DNA of 32,258 nucleotides. Origin: an uncultured Flavobacteriaceae bacterium (lineage in GTDB: Bacteria > Bacteroidota > Bacteroidia > Flavobacteriales > Flavobacteriaceae). How positions within the stretch are numbered: position 1 is the stretch's first letter; every line of letters begins with the position of its first letter. Both the position numbers and the translations under genes were made by a program. The stretch is from contig CALIIC010000042.1 of the NCBI GenBank assembly GCA_938020445.1, positions 1 to 32,258 of the forward strand. Direction: 5' to 3'. Shown piece after piece: positions 7,387-15,726 of the stretch. The notes beneath the pieces were generated by a model, which was not told where the DNA came from, made no database searches, and worked only from the letters and a program-made list of their open reading frames with translations.

Positions 7387-9435
7387 TTACTCTGGATATT
7401 CTACACGCAGATGATAGATATTCGTGAGTTTTTGTTTGAAGATTTTTTTGATGCTTTCGATCTCCTTAAAGGTGATATCTGCATTTAAAAATTGATTGGC
7501 CGCCATTTGACCCGCAATTATCTTGTCGACAAATTCATCGATGATCAAAAAAGTAGGGTTCTTAAGACTTTTCGAAGCTGCCTCTACTGAATCGGCCATC
7601 ATCAAAATGGCAGTCTCTTTTGAAAAAGGTATTGGGCCGGGATAGGTAAAATCTTCCTCGTTCACTTCTCCCCCGCTTTCTTGTTGTTTTTTGAAGAAAT
7701 AATAGACCTTGGTAGTACCATGATGACATCGAATGAAATCGATGACCCTATCGGGAAGGTTGTTTTTTCTGGCAATTTCAATTCCCTGAATCACATGATC
7801 AATGATAATCTTGGCACTATCTTTTGCTGAAAGCTCGTCGTGCGGGTTCACGTTTGTAATCTGGTTTTCCGTAAAATACGTAGGGTGGTTCATTTTCCCA
7901 ACATCATGGTACAGCGCCCCGACCCGCACTAGCATCGCATTGGCGCCAATTTCGTTGGCCGCAGCCTCTGCTAGGTTCGCTACCTGTAACGAATGATGAA
8001 AAGTACCTGGGGCCTTGTTTCCCAATTCCTTTAATAACTTGGAATTCGTATCCGACAATTCCAACAATGAAACATCGGAAACCAAACCGAACAACTTTTC
8101 GTAGGCATAAATAAGAGGTTGCGCAAACAATGTAATCATTCCGTTCAAGAGAAAAAGACCCAAAGTAGCCCATATGATATTGTCTAGGTTTCCTTCGTGA
8201 ATAATATGAAAAGCTAAATACCCTACAATATAGATCAAGGTTATTTGCCCGACCGAAATAAAGAGGTTCGCGCGTTTGTATAGTTCAGACACCGTAAGAA
8301 TCGTAACAATGCCTGCTATGATTTGCAAAAAAATATATTCAAAGCTATTCGGAACAACAAAGCCAAGAATCAAGACCGTCAGCACATGTACAAACAATCC
8401 AAGTCTGGCATCGAAAAATGTTTTAAGAATTAATGGAAGAATACACAATGGTACCACAAAAATGTACGCTTCATTGTATTTGACCACCAAGGTAGTCACA
8501 AACACCATTAAGAGTATATTAAAGAAAATGAAGGTTACCTTTACGTTGTTCTCGTAGATGTCTCTTCGGTATTTCTTTAGGAACAAGAGCAACATCATGA
8601 ATACCAACGCAACTAAAACGGTGTAACCAAACAGGATAAAATAGTAATTGTTGGCCGCCCAAAGTTCAGATTCATACTCCTGCTTTAATGAATTTAGCAC
8701 TTTAAGGTTCCCCGCTTCGACCACCTCCCCCTTGGCTATGATCAACTTGCCCTCATCTACCGTGCCGCGGGTGTTCGAAACTTGTGAAAGGGCTTCCGTC
8801 TGTGCGTTTTCAGAAAGTTTTTTATCTAAAACCACATTGGACTTTAATACGTCTTTGAAAAGCGTCTGATAGGAATTCGAAAAACTTTGCAGCCCCTTCT
8901 TCCGTAACAAACGGTTTATAGCCACCACCAATTCGGAACGTTCATACAGTTTTTCAAATTGCACCCGATCTGCCTCATTTTTTTTAACCAAGTAAATTGT
9001 TTCTTCTTGGTCCGTTTGAATACCGTTGGGCAAAATACCAAATGCATATACATCACCCAGAATTTCCTGTCCCGCCGCATAGAAAGTCTTTACCTGATTT
9101 TCTGTATACTCCTGCGCCGAAAAGGTGGCGGGGAATTTTATTTCAAAGTCTGCATATGCCTTTTTTACGATTTGATCGTTGTACCGATAATAGGGCAGTT
9201 GAATATCGTTGATCTCTCTTTTTTCCTTCTCTATCTCACGCTGTGTCTTCTTTATCGAAAAGTCGAAAGGGGCATAGAGATTCTCGTATTGCCAAGGTTT
9301 TCCTTTTTGAAATTCATATTTAAATTGTCCACCTTTAGGGAAGAAAAATACGATACAAAACAGACTTGCCAGGTATAACAAATACTTATAAATAAGCGAC
9401 TGACTTTTAAATAGGATATCGAAAAACTTTCGCAT
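7387..9435 (-). CDS. 7TM-HD family phosphodiesterase (PgpH-like, c-di-AMP)
   Basis: A membrane HD-domain phosphohydrolase of 682 residues. One TM helix near residues 15-32 is followed by an extracytoplasmic 7TMR-HDED domain (~40-260), then seven helices (~264-450) and a cytosolic HD domain (~465-670). Metal-ligand motifs visible from the ATG used here: FHHS (His480-481), YHDVGK (His510, Asp511), CHHGT (His571-572) and ADSVEA (Asp615). Characterised members (PgpH) hydrolyse c-di-AMP to pApA; that substrate is inferred from the family. The frame opens further upstream at a TTG (9477), but the ATG at 9435 fits the family start (MRKFFDILF), and a -7 box lies between the two, so the shorter form is used. 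Divergent from the thiolase gene. Confidence 0.93.
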   Translation of the reverse strand: MRKFFDILFKSQSLIYKYLLYLASLFCIVFFFPKGGQFKYEFQKGKPWQYENLYAPFDFSIKKTQREIEKEKREINDIQLPYYRYNDQIVKKAYADFEIKFPATFSAQEYTENQVKTFYAAGQEILGDVYAFGILPNGIQTDQEETIYLVKKNEADRVQFEKLYERSELVVAINRLLRKKGLQSFSNSYQTLFKDVLKSNVVLDKKLSENAQTEALSQVSNTRGTVDEGKLIIAKGEVVEAGNLKVLNSLKQEYESELWAANNYYFILFGYTVLVALVFMMLLLFLKKYRRDIYENNVKVTFIFFNILLMVFVTTLVVKYNEAYIFVVPLCILPLILKTFFDARLGLFVHVLTVLILGFVVPNSFEYIFLQIIAGIVTILTVSELYKRANLFISVGQITLIYIVGYLAFHIIHEGNLDNIIWATLGLFLLNGMITLFAQPLIYAYEKLFGLVSDVSLLELSDTNSKLLKELGNKAPGTFHHSLQVANLAEAAANEIGANAMLVRVGALYHDVGKMNHPTYFTENQITNVNPHDELSAKDSAKIIIDHVIQGIEIARKNNLPDRVIDFIRCHHGTTKVYYFFKKQQESGGEVNEEDFTYPGPIPFSKETAILMMADSVEAASKSLKNPTFLIIDEFVDKIIAGQMAANQFLNADITFKEIESIKKIFKQKLTNIYHLRVEYPE

Positions 9436-9452
9436 GCAACGGGTATCTAATT

Positions 9453-9460
9453 CAAAAATA
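9453..9460 (-). promoter_or_regulatory. -7 box of the 7TM-HD gene
   Basis: TATTTTTG on the - strand fits TAnnTTTG and lies 18 bases before the ATG at 9435. The nearest TTG upstream (9475-9477) is only 14 bases away, shorter than usual, so the -33 part is uncertain. The box argues against the TTG at 9477 as translation start. Confidence 0.45.
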
Positions 9461-9637
9461 GAAAAATATAAGATCAAAACGGCTTATTGATCTCTCTACT
9501 ACCTGCATTCTTCTTTATTTTCTTAATTTCGCATGACTAATTTTTTTAATCGAAAACGTCGTTAAAATTCAGCAATTGCATCTGAACTATTTTTCAACAA
9601 AAGACGTTTATCATTAAATACCATTAAAAAATAGGAA

Positions 9638-10813
9638 ATGAAAGAGGTTGTTATTGTAGCTGCTGTTCGAACACCAATAGGTAGTTTTATGGGTGCTTTG
9701 TCATCGGTACCAGCTCCAAAATTGGGAGCGATCGCGATCAAAGCTGCGCTGGACAAAATAAATCTTAGCCCCAGTTTGGTCGAAGAAGTGCTTATGGGAC
9801 ATGTTGTTCAAGCGGGTACAGGCCAAGCGCCAGCTAGACAAGCGGCCATCTATGCCGGTATTCCGGATACGGTGCCCTGTACAACGGTAAACAAAGTATG
9901 CTCTTCGGGTATGAAAACGGTCATGCAAGCGGCCCAGGCAATATCACTGGGAGATGCCGATATTGTCGTTGCCGGAGGAATGGAAAATATGAGCATGATC
10001 CCTCATTATGTTCAAATGAGAACGGGGCAAAAATTTGGCCCGTCCTCTATGATCGATGGCATGCAAAAAGATGGCTTGGTAGATGTATATGACCAACAAG
10101 CCATGGGAGTATGTGCCGACCTATGCGCGACAGAACATAATTTCAGTAGAGAAGACCAAGACGCTTTTGCAATACAATCCTACCAACGATCTGCCGACGC
10201 ATGGAAAAACGGGCGGTTTGATGCAGAAGTAGTACCTGTTTCGGTACCCCAACGGCGAGGTGAACCCAAAATAGTTACCGAAGACGAAGAATTCAAAAAT
10301 GTATTCCTTGAGAAAATACCGAATTTAAGGGCAGCCTTCTCAAAAGACGGTACCGTTACGGCCGCCAATGCCTCAACTATAAATGACGGTGCCGCCGCTT
10401 TGGTACTGATGAGTGCCGAGAAAGCAAAAGAACTATCACTCTCCCCATTAGCGACTATAAAAGGATATGCAGATGCTGCCCAAGAGCCAAAATGGTTTAC
10501 TACGGCCCCTGCAAAAGCACTTCCAAAAGCTTTGGACAAAGCGGGCGTTGCAATCGATACCATTGATTACTTTGAGTTTAATGAAGCTTTTGCTGTGGTA
10601 GGACTGGCAAATATGAAGCTATTGGGACTTACTGATGACAAGGTGAACGTAAATGGTGGGGCCGTATCTTTAGGACACCCCTTAGGGTGCTCTGGAGCAC
10701 GAATTATAGTGACCTTACTACATACATTGCAACAAAAAAACGCGACACTCGGAGCCGCGGCCATTTGTAATGGCGGTGGTGGTGCTTCGGCCATTGTCTT
10801 GGAAAGAAACTAA
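9638..10813 (+). CDS. Acetyl-CoA C-acetyltransferase (thiolase II)
   Basis: A 391-residue thiolase that condenses two acetyl-CoA to acetoacetyl-CoA, or cleaves it in the reverse direction. All catalytic parts are present: acyl-accepting Cys88 in NKVCSSGMK, His347 in VSLGHPLGCSGAR, Cys377 in AICNGGGGAS, and the NEAFAV loop. Length and N-terminus (KEVVIVAAVRTPIGSF) are standard for biosynthetic-type thiolases. It is transcribed divergently from the 7TM-HD gene and followed after 26 bases by the SH3-NlpC/P60 gene; that pairing may be an operon. No clear TAnnTTTG box was found upstream. Whether it serves fatty acid, ketone or amino acid breakdown cannot be told from here. Confidence 0.95.
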   Translation: MKEVVIVAAVRTPIGSFMGALSSVPAPKLGAIAIKAALDKINLSPSLVEEVLMGHVVQAGTGQAPARQAAIYAGIPDTVPCTTVNKVCSSGMKTVMQAAQAISLGDADIVVAGGMENMSMIPHYVQMRTGQKFGPSSMIDGMQKDGLVDVYDQQAMGVCADLCATEHNFSREDQDAFAIQSYQRSADAWKNGRFDAEVVPVSVPQRRGEPKIVTEDEEFKNVFLEKIPNLRAAFSKDGTVTAANASTINDGAAALVLMSAEKAKELSLSPLATIKGYADAAQEPKWFTTAPAKALPKALDKAGVAIDTIDYFEFNEAFAVVGLANMKLLGLTDDKVNVNGGAVSLGHPLGCSGARIIVTLLHTLQQKNATLGAAAICNGGGGASAIVLERN

Positions 10814-10839
10814 CCGCTTTTTATAACCAACCACCTCGA

Positions 10840-11589
10840 ATGCAATACGGTATTTGTCCACTTAGCCTCGTTTCTGTGCGCCTTACGCCCGAAGAGACCT
10901 CGGAGATGGTTACTCAATTGCTTTATGGTGAACATTTTAAAGTACTTGAACACCGCAAATTCTACAGTAAAATTCGCATCGCCTTCGACAAATGTGAGGG
11001 ATGGGTGCGCAAAGACCAAATCAACCTTGTTCAAGAGGAACAATACGATGCGATTGTAAATACCAAGGCAATATTTGCAACGGATCTCATCTCATCGGCA
11101 GAAACGGATAAAAAACACGCGCTCCCGATCTTATTGGGGTCTTCGGTTCATGCTGCTGAATTCTTAAATCATGAATTTGAAGGGGATAACTCAAGCGGCA
11201 ATCGGGAAAAATCATCCCTAATTCAAACTGCGTTTTACTACCTAAACGCTCCATTTTTAAAGGGTGGAAAGAGCCCTTTTGGCATTGACAGTTCCGGGTT
11301 GAGTCAAATGATTTACAAAATTAATGGACATACCTTACTGCGCACCGCGCAACAACAATCCAGCCAAGGAGATGCGCTGAGTTTTATAGAAGAAAGCGAA
11401 CCTGGAGATTTGGCATTTTTTGACAATCAAGAAGGAGAAATAGACCATGTTGGGATCATCATGGACGACAATTACATTATTCATTCGCACGGCATGGTGC
11501 GCATTGATCGTCTTGATCATACGGGCATTTTTAATAGAGAGCAGGGCCGCTACACCCATTCACTAAGAGTTATTAAAAAGTTGATATAA
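10840..11589 (+). CDS. SH3 + NlpC/P60 domain protein with the catalytic cysteine lost
   Basis: A 249-residue protein of the flavobacterial C40 family. There is no signal peptide; an SH3-like domain (~1-65, YGICPLSLVSVRL to EGWVRKDQI) and a C-terminal NlpC/P60 domain (~125-247). Family members are cell-wall peptidases that cut gamma-D-Glu-diaminoacid bonds with a Cys-His pair. Here the usual DCSG reads DSSG: Ser151 (codon AGT, 11290-11292) replaces the nucleophile, and the usual YLWGG reads FLKGG (Lys141). The His side is kept (DHVGIIM, His203; IIHSHG, 214-219). The frame is intact and the rest well conserved, so it looks like a pseudoenzyme or a serine variant rather than a decayed gene. Second gene after thiolase; a shared terminator follows. 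Confidence 0.85.
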   Translation: MQYGICPLSLVSVRLTPEETSEMVTQLLYGEHFKVLEHRKFYSKIRIAFDKCEGWVRKDQINLVQEEQYDAIVNTKAIFATDLISSAETDKKHALPILLGSSVHAAEFLNHEFEGDNSSGNREKSSLIQTAFYYLNAPFLKGGKSPFGIDSSGLSQMIYKINGHTLLRTAQQQSSQGDALSFIEESEPGDLAFFDNQEGEIDHVGIIMDDNYIIHSHGMVRIDRLDHTGIFNREQGRYTHSLRVIKKLI

Positions 11590-11620
11590 AAAAACCCTGA
11601 TTGTTTCAATCAGGGTTTTT
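11587..11620. terminator. Bidirectional intrinsic terminator
   Basis: Arms CCCTGATTG (11595-11603) and CAATCAGGG (11607-11615) with a 3-base loop, an A-run on the left and a T-run on the right. It can end both the thiolase/NlpC transcript (+) and the gyrA/TPR transcript (-), whose last gene stops at 11641. Confidence 0.9.
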
Positions 11621-11640
11621 AATATATGTAGGAAATAAGA

Positions 11641-12903
11641 CTACTCTCCCAACAACTTCTTTAGTCTCATAAAGTTCTCATTGTCGCCCATGGCACCATA
11701 AATGTTCTTCAATTGTGTTAGAACACCTTGATTATCTGGACTTTCCTTTAAAGCCGCCTCAAGTACATCTGCACCTTTTTGAAACAAATCATCTTTTAGC
11801 TGCTTCAGCTCATCGTAACGTGCAATGTCTTTTCTAGAATTGCCCAAAGAGTTCATTTCATCGATTAAACCATTCCCTTCGTTCACATAGGTTGTGGAAA
11901 GGTTTAATTGTGCGTTTGTGTAATTCGGGTCTATTTCCAACGCTTTTAGATAAGATGCACGAGCTTCTTCAAGATTCCCCTGCTCCATTGCTATCACACC
12001 AATATTGTAGTGCAAATCAGCATTATCAGGTGCCATTGCTGCAGCTTCTGACATCAAAACTTTGAACTTATCTTTATCACCCATCGTGTAGTAAAGGTTC
12101 GCCTCGCTCAATACCAGGTTCACATCGTCCGGGTTGCTTTTTCGTGCATTTTGAAAAGCTTCAATTGCTTTGTCATTCTGCCCTACCTGAGTATAAATCA
12201 AAGCAAGGTTCTTAACGATTTCAGACTTTTTGGAAGGAATTTTTTCCTCTATAGGGTCGCTATGCGTCCCTGCTTTCACCATTAAATCACGCTGTACTTG
12301 ATCCATTTCCTCTACCTGACCGGAAGCAATATTGGTAGCTTTGTACTTGACACCACCACCATCGTAACCAACATCGTTCAACTCATTATAAAACTTAAGA
12401 GACTGCTCGTAGTCGCCCCCTTGTACAGAACTGTTGGCCGCATAATAAAGATAAGAAGTATCTTTTGGGCTTAACTTATAGCTCATATAGAGCTTCTCTG
12501 CGGCCTCCTTGAATTTTTTGTTTGCATTGTCCTCAACCGCTGAATTTACCAAATCCGCTGTAATTGCCTGCATTCGTTGCGTTGTCTCATCAGTGTATTT
12601 TTTCTTTCCACTTTTCTCCTCTACATCCAATAAATTTTGGAAAGAATCTGCCGCTTCTTTGAATGCGCTGGCATCGCCCTTCTTTGCCAAATCGGCATAC
12701 ACTTTACCACGAGTAAAATAGTATTGTGCCTGCAATTTAGCATCTGCTCCGGAAATAGTTCCAGAAGCACCATCCAAGGCCGTCTTGGCCGCCATGGCAT
12801 CACCCCCCTTGAGTGCTTTTTCCGCTGCTTTGATCTCGTTCTTCTGAGCAAAACCGACCATAGTAAAACACATGGTCATCAATATTAAAAATTTAGCTTT
12901 CAT
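11641..12903 (-). CDS. Exported tetratricopeptide-repeat protein
   Basis: A 420-residue secreted or periplasmic TPR protein. The ATG at 12903 gives a clean signal peptide (MKAKFLILMTMCFTMVGFAQ). The frame can be extended upstream into gyrA but that adds an unlikely non-signal leader. TPR units are evident at roughly residues 45-80, 130-165 and 210-300, the clearest being LALIYTQVGQNDKAIEAFQNA, then VNLVLSEANLYYTMGDKDKF, ADLHYNIGVIAMEQGNLEEA and the following ALEIDPNYTNAQLNL. TPRs are protein-binding scaffolds; the partner is unknown. It begins 31 bases after the gyrA stop in the same direction, so the two are likely co-transcribed. Ends at the shared bidirectional terminator. Confidence 0.88.
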   Translation of the reverse strand: MKAKFLILMTMCFTMVGFAQKNEIKAAEKALKGGDAMAAKTALDGASGTISGADAKLQAQYYFTRGKVYADLAKKGDASAFKEAADSFQNLLDVEEKSGKKKYTDETTQRMQAITADLVNSAVEDNANKKFKEAAEKLYMSYKLSPKDTSYLYYAANSSVQGGDYEQSLKFYNELNDVGYDGGGVKYKATNIASGQVEEMDQVQRDLMVKAGTHSDPIEEKIPSKKSEIVKNLALIYTQVGQNDKAIEAFQNARKSNPDDVNLVLSEANLYYTMGDKDKFKVLMSEAAAMAPDNADLHYNIGVIAMEQGNLEEARASYLKALEIDPNYTNAQLNLSTTYVNEGNGLIDEMNSLGNSRKDIARYDELKQLKDDLFQKGADVLEAALKESPDNQGVLTQLKNIYGAMGDNENFMRLKKLLGE

Positions 12904-12934
12904 TTCTCTATTATTAAAAATTAGTGTTAATTGA

Positions 12935-15469
12935 TTATTCTTTTGTTTCATCCGTACCCTCATTATCAAGAGCCGTGCCATCTTCGGTATTCACTTCTAT
13001 ATCATTGATTTCGGCTTCCTCCAAACTATCTTCGTCTTTCATCACTTTGGCAACCGCGGCGATAGAGTCGTTTCCTTTGATATTAATGAGCCGTACACCT
13101 TGCGTAGCGCGCCCCATAACACGTAAATCCTCTACACTCATTCGTATAGCAATGCCCGATTTATTGATAATCATCAAATCATCCAAATCGGATACGTTCT
13201 TGATAGACACCAACTCACCCGTTTTATCGGTTATGGAAATCGTTTTCACCCCTTTACCTCCTCTATTGGTGATACGGTAATCTTCAATACTAGATCGCTT
13301 CCCATAGCCATTCTCGGAAACGACCAAGATGTTTTCATCAAAGTCGTGTACGGAAACCATCCCGACTACCTCATCGGTATCGTTGGCAAGGGTGATACCC
13401 CTAACTCCCGATGCATTTCGGCCCATAGGTCGTGTCTTACTCTCTTCGAACCGAATCGCCTTTCCTGATTTGAGTCCTAAGAAAATCTGACTGGTACCGG
13501 TCGTTAATTTAGCTTCTAGAAGTTCATCGCCTTCACGCACGCCAATGGCATTGATACCGTTTTGACGCGGTCGCGAGTATTGCTCCAAGGAGGTCTTTTT
13601 AACCACACCTTTCTTGGTAGCCATAATTACATAATGGCTGTTTACATACTCTTCGTCTTTTAAATCTTGTGTACATATAAAGGCTTTGACCATATCGTCT
13701 TGTTCAATATTGATCAAATTCTGTATGGCCCTTCCTTTTGAAGTTCTGCTGCCTTCCGGAATTTCGTAGACCCGCATCCAGAAACATTTCCCTTTTTGGG
13801 TAAAGAACAACATGTACTGGTGGTTCGTACCAACAAAAAGGTGCTCAAGGAAATCCTCGTTCCTAGTAGAAGATGCCTTTTGTCCTACCCCGCCACGATT
13901 TTGTGTCTTGTATTCGGACAATGGCGTTCTTTTGATATACCCCGCGTGTGAGATGGTAATTACCACCTGCTCATCTGGAATCATATCCTCGATACTCAAA
14001 TCCCCTCCGGCAAAATTAATTTCTGACCGACGTTCGTCACCATACTTATCTTTTATCTCGATAAGTTCGTCCTTTATAATATTCATTCGACGTTCCTTGC
14101 GATCCAAAATATCCTTCAAATCGGCAATCGTCTTGATAATCTCGTCATACTCGGCGCGTAACTTATCTTGCTCCAGACCTGTTAACTGTCGCAGTCGCAT
14201 TTCAACGATTGCCTTCGCTTGTATCTCAGATAGCTTAAAACGTTCAATCAAATTCTCCCGTGCCTGATCGGCATTTGAAGAAGCCCTGATGATTTTGATT
14301 ACCTCATCAATGTTATCCGATGCGATAATAAGCCCTTCCAGGATGTGCGCCCTATCCTCTGCCTTCTTTAGTTCGTACTTGGTACGTCGCACAACTACTT
14401 CATGACGATGCTCCACAAAATAATGGATCATTTCCTTCACGTTCAATAGACGTGGTCTTCCGTTTACGAGTGCAATATTATTTACACTAAAAGAAGTTTG
14501 CAATGCTGTGTATTTATACAGCATATTAAGTACAATATTGGGAATTGCATCGCGCTTTAAGATATACACGATTCGCATCCCCTTACGGTCAGATTCGTCT
14601 CTTATGGTCGCTATCCCCTCTATTTTCTTATCGTTTACCAGATCGGCCGTTTTCTTGATCATATCGGCCTTGTTCACTTGATACGGAATTTCTGTGACAA
14701 TAATACACTCCCTTCCCTGTACCTCCTCAAAGGTCGCTTTACCCCGCATGACAACTCTGCCGCGCCCGGTATGGAACGCTTCTTTAACGCCATCATAGCC
14801 ATAAATGATTCCTCCCGTTGGAAAATCAGGGGCCTTGATATGCGTAATCAGTTCGTCTATTTCAATATCGCTATTATCGATATATGCGATCGTACCATCT
14901 ATGACTTCACTCAGATTGTGCGGGGGCATATTGGTCGCCATACCCACGGCAATACCGGACGCACCGTTCACCAATAGGTTGGGCACTCGAGCGGGTAGCA
15001 CTACCGGTTCTTCCAAGGAATCATCGAAATTTAACTGATGATCTACCGTGTCTTTGTCAATATCGGCCAACATGTCATCCGCGATCTTTCGCATTCGCGC
15101 CTCCGTATATCGCATTGCAGCGGGACTATCACCATCTACAGAACCGAAATTCCCCTGTCCGTCAACCAACATATAGCGCAAACTCCACTCTTGCGCCATT
15201 CGAACCATTGAGTCATATACCGATGTATCGCCATGAGGGTGATACTTACCCAAAACCTCCCCGACGATACGGGCAGATTTCTTGTGCGAGCTACTGGATC
15301 GAACACCAAGTTCATACATGCCGTAAAGCACTCTTCTATGTACTGGTTTCAACCCATCTCGAACATCGGGAAGGGCACGTGACACAATGACCGACATCGA
15401 ATAATCGATGTAAGCAGATTTCATTTCATCTTCAATATTAATAGGAATCAGTTTTTCTCCTTCAGCCAT
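12935..15469 (-). CDS. gyrA: DNA gyrase subunit A
   Basis: An 844-residue type IIA topoisomerase A subunit; with GyrB it introduces negative supercoils. The N-terminal breakage-reunion domain (~1-490) carries catalytic Tyr121 in MRYTEARM. The quinolone-resistance region reads [19 protein letters not shown], so the position of E. coli Ser83 is Thr82 and of Asp87 is Asp86. The C-terminal six-bladed pinwheel (~500-800) contains the GyrA box as [10 protein letters not shown], which marks gyrase rather than topo IV ParC. The acidic tail ([16 protein letters not shown]) is typical. Divergent from clpC across 257 bases; followed by the TPR gene. Confidence 0.97.
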   Translation of the reverse strand: MAEGEKLIPINIEDEMKSAYIDYSMSVIVSRALPDVRDGLKPVHRRVLYGMYELGVRSSSSHKKSARIVGEVLGKYHPHGDTSVYDSMVRMAQEWSLRYMLVDGQGNFGSVDGDSPAAMRYTEARMRKIADDMLADIDKDTVDHQLNFDDSLEEPVVLPARVPNLLVNGASGIAVGMATNMPPHNLSEVIDGTIAYIDNSDIEIDELITHIKAPDFPTGGIIYGYDGVKEAFHTGRGRVVMRGKATFEEVQGRECIIVTEIPYQVNKADMIKKTADLVNDKKIEGIATIRDESDRKGMRIVYILKRDAIPNIVLNMLYKYTALQTSFSVNNIALVNGRPRLLNVKEMIHYFVEHRHEVVVRRTKYELKKAEDRAHILEGLIIASDNIDEVIKIIRASSNADQARENLIERFKLSEIQAKAIVEMRLRQLTGLEQDKLRAEYDEIIKTIADLKDILDRKERRMNIIKDELIEIKDKYGDERRSEINFAGGDLSIEDMIPDEQVVITISHAGYIKRTPLSEYKTQNRGGVGQKASSTRNEDFLEHLFVGTNHQYMLFFTQKGKCFWMRVYEIPEGSRTSKGRAIQNLINIEQDDMVKAFICTQDLKDEEYVNSHYVIMATKKGVVKKTSLEQYSRPRQNGINAIGVREGDELLEAKLTTGTSQIFLGLKSGKAIRFEESKTRPMGRNASGVRGITLANDTDEVVGMVSVHDFDENILVVSENGYGKRSSIEDYRITNRGGKGVKTISITDKTGELVSIKNVSDLDDLMIINKSGIAIRMSVEDLRVMGRATQGVRLINIKGNDSIAAVAKVMKDEDSLEEAEINDIEVNTEDGTALDNEGTDETKE

Positions 15470-15726
15470 TTGAAAATATTAGTGTTTATTAGGTTTAAAA
15501 AAGCAAGCCAATATAATCAAAATCATAGCTTTTATGGCAAGTCTGCAAGCTTTTATTCAAGAATTTATCAACACGTTTTAACATCTTTTTTTTGCATGCA
15601 CCACCTGTTAAAAAATCCAGAACCAGTGCTTTTTTCGTCATTTCGCACTAGTTTGTCGAATATAGGTACAGTATTTGCCATAGATTGAAGTAGTTTTACT
15701 AATTTTATAGATGTTAAGGATAGTTT

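Noticed and set aside
10180-10563. 127-residue frame opposite the thiolase gene
   Set aside because: Antisense shadow; composition is Ala/Ser-rich and the thiolase frame explains the conservation.
13812-14267. 151-residue frame opposite gyrA
   Set aside because: Shadow of the gyrA frame, low complexity, no start context.
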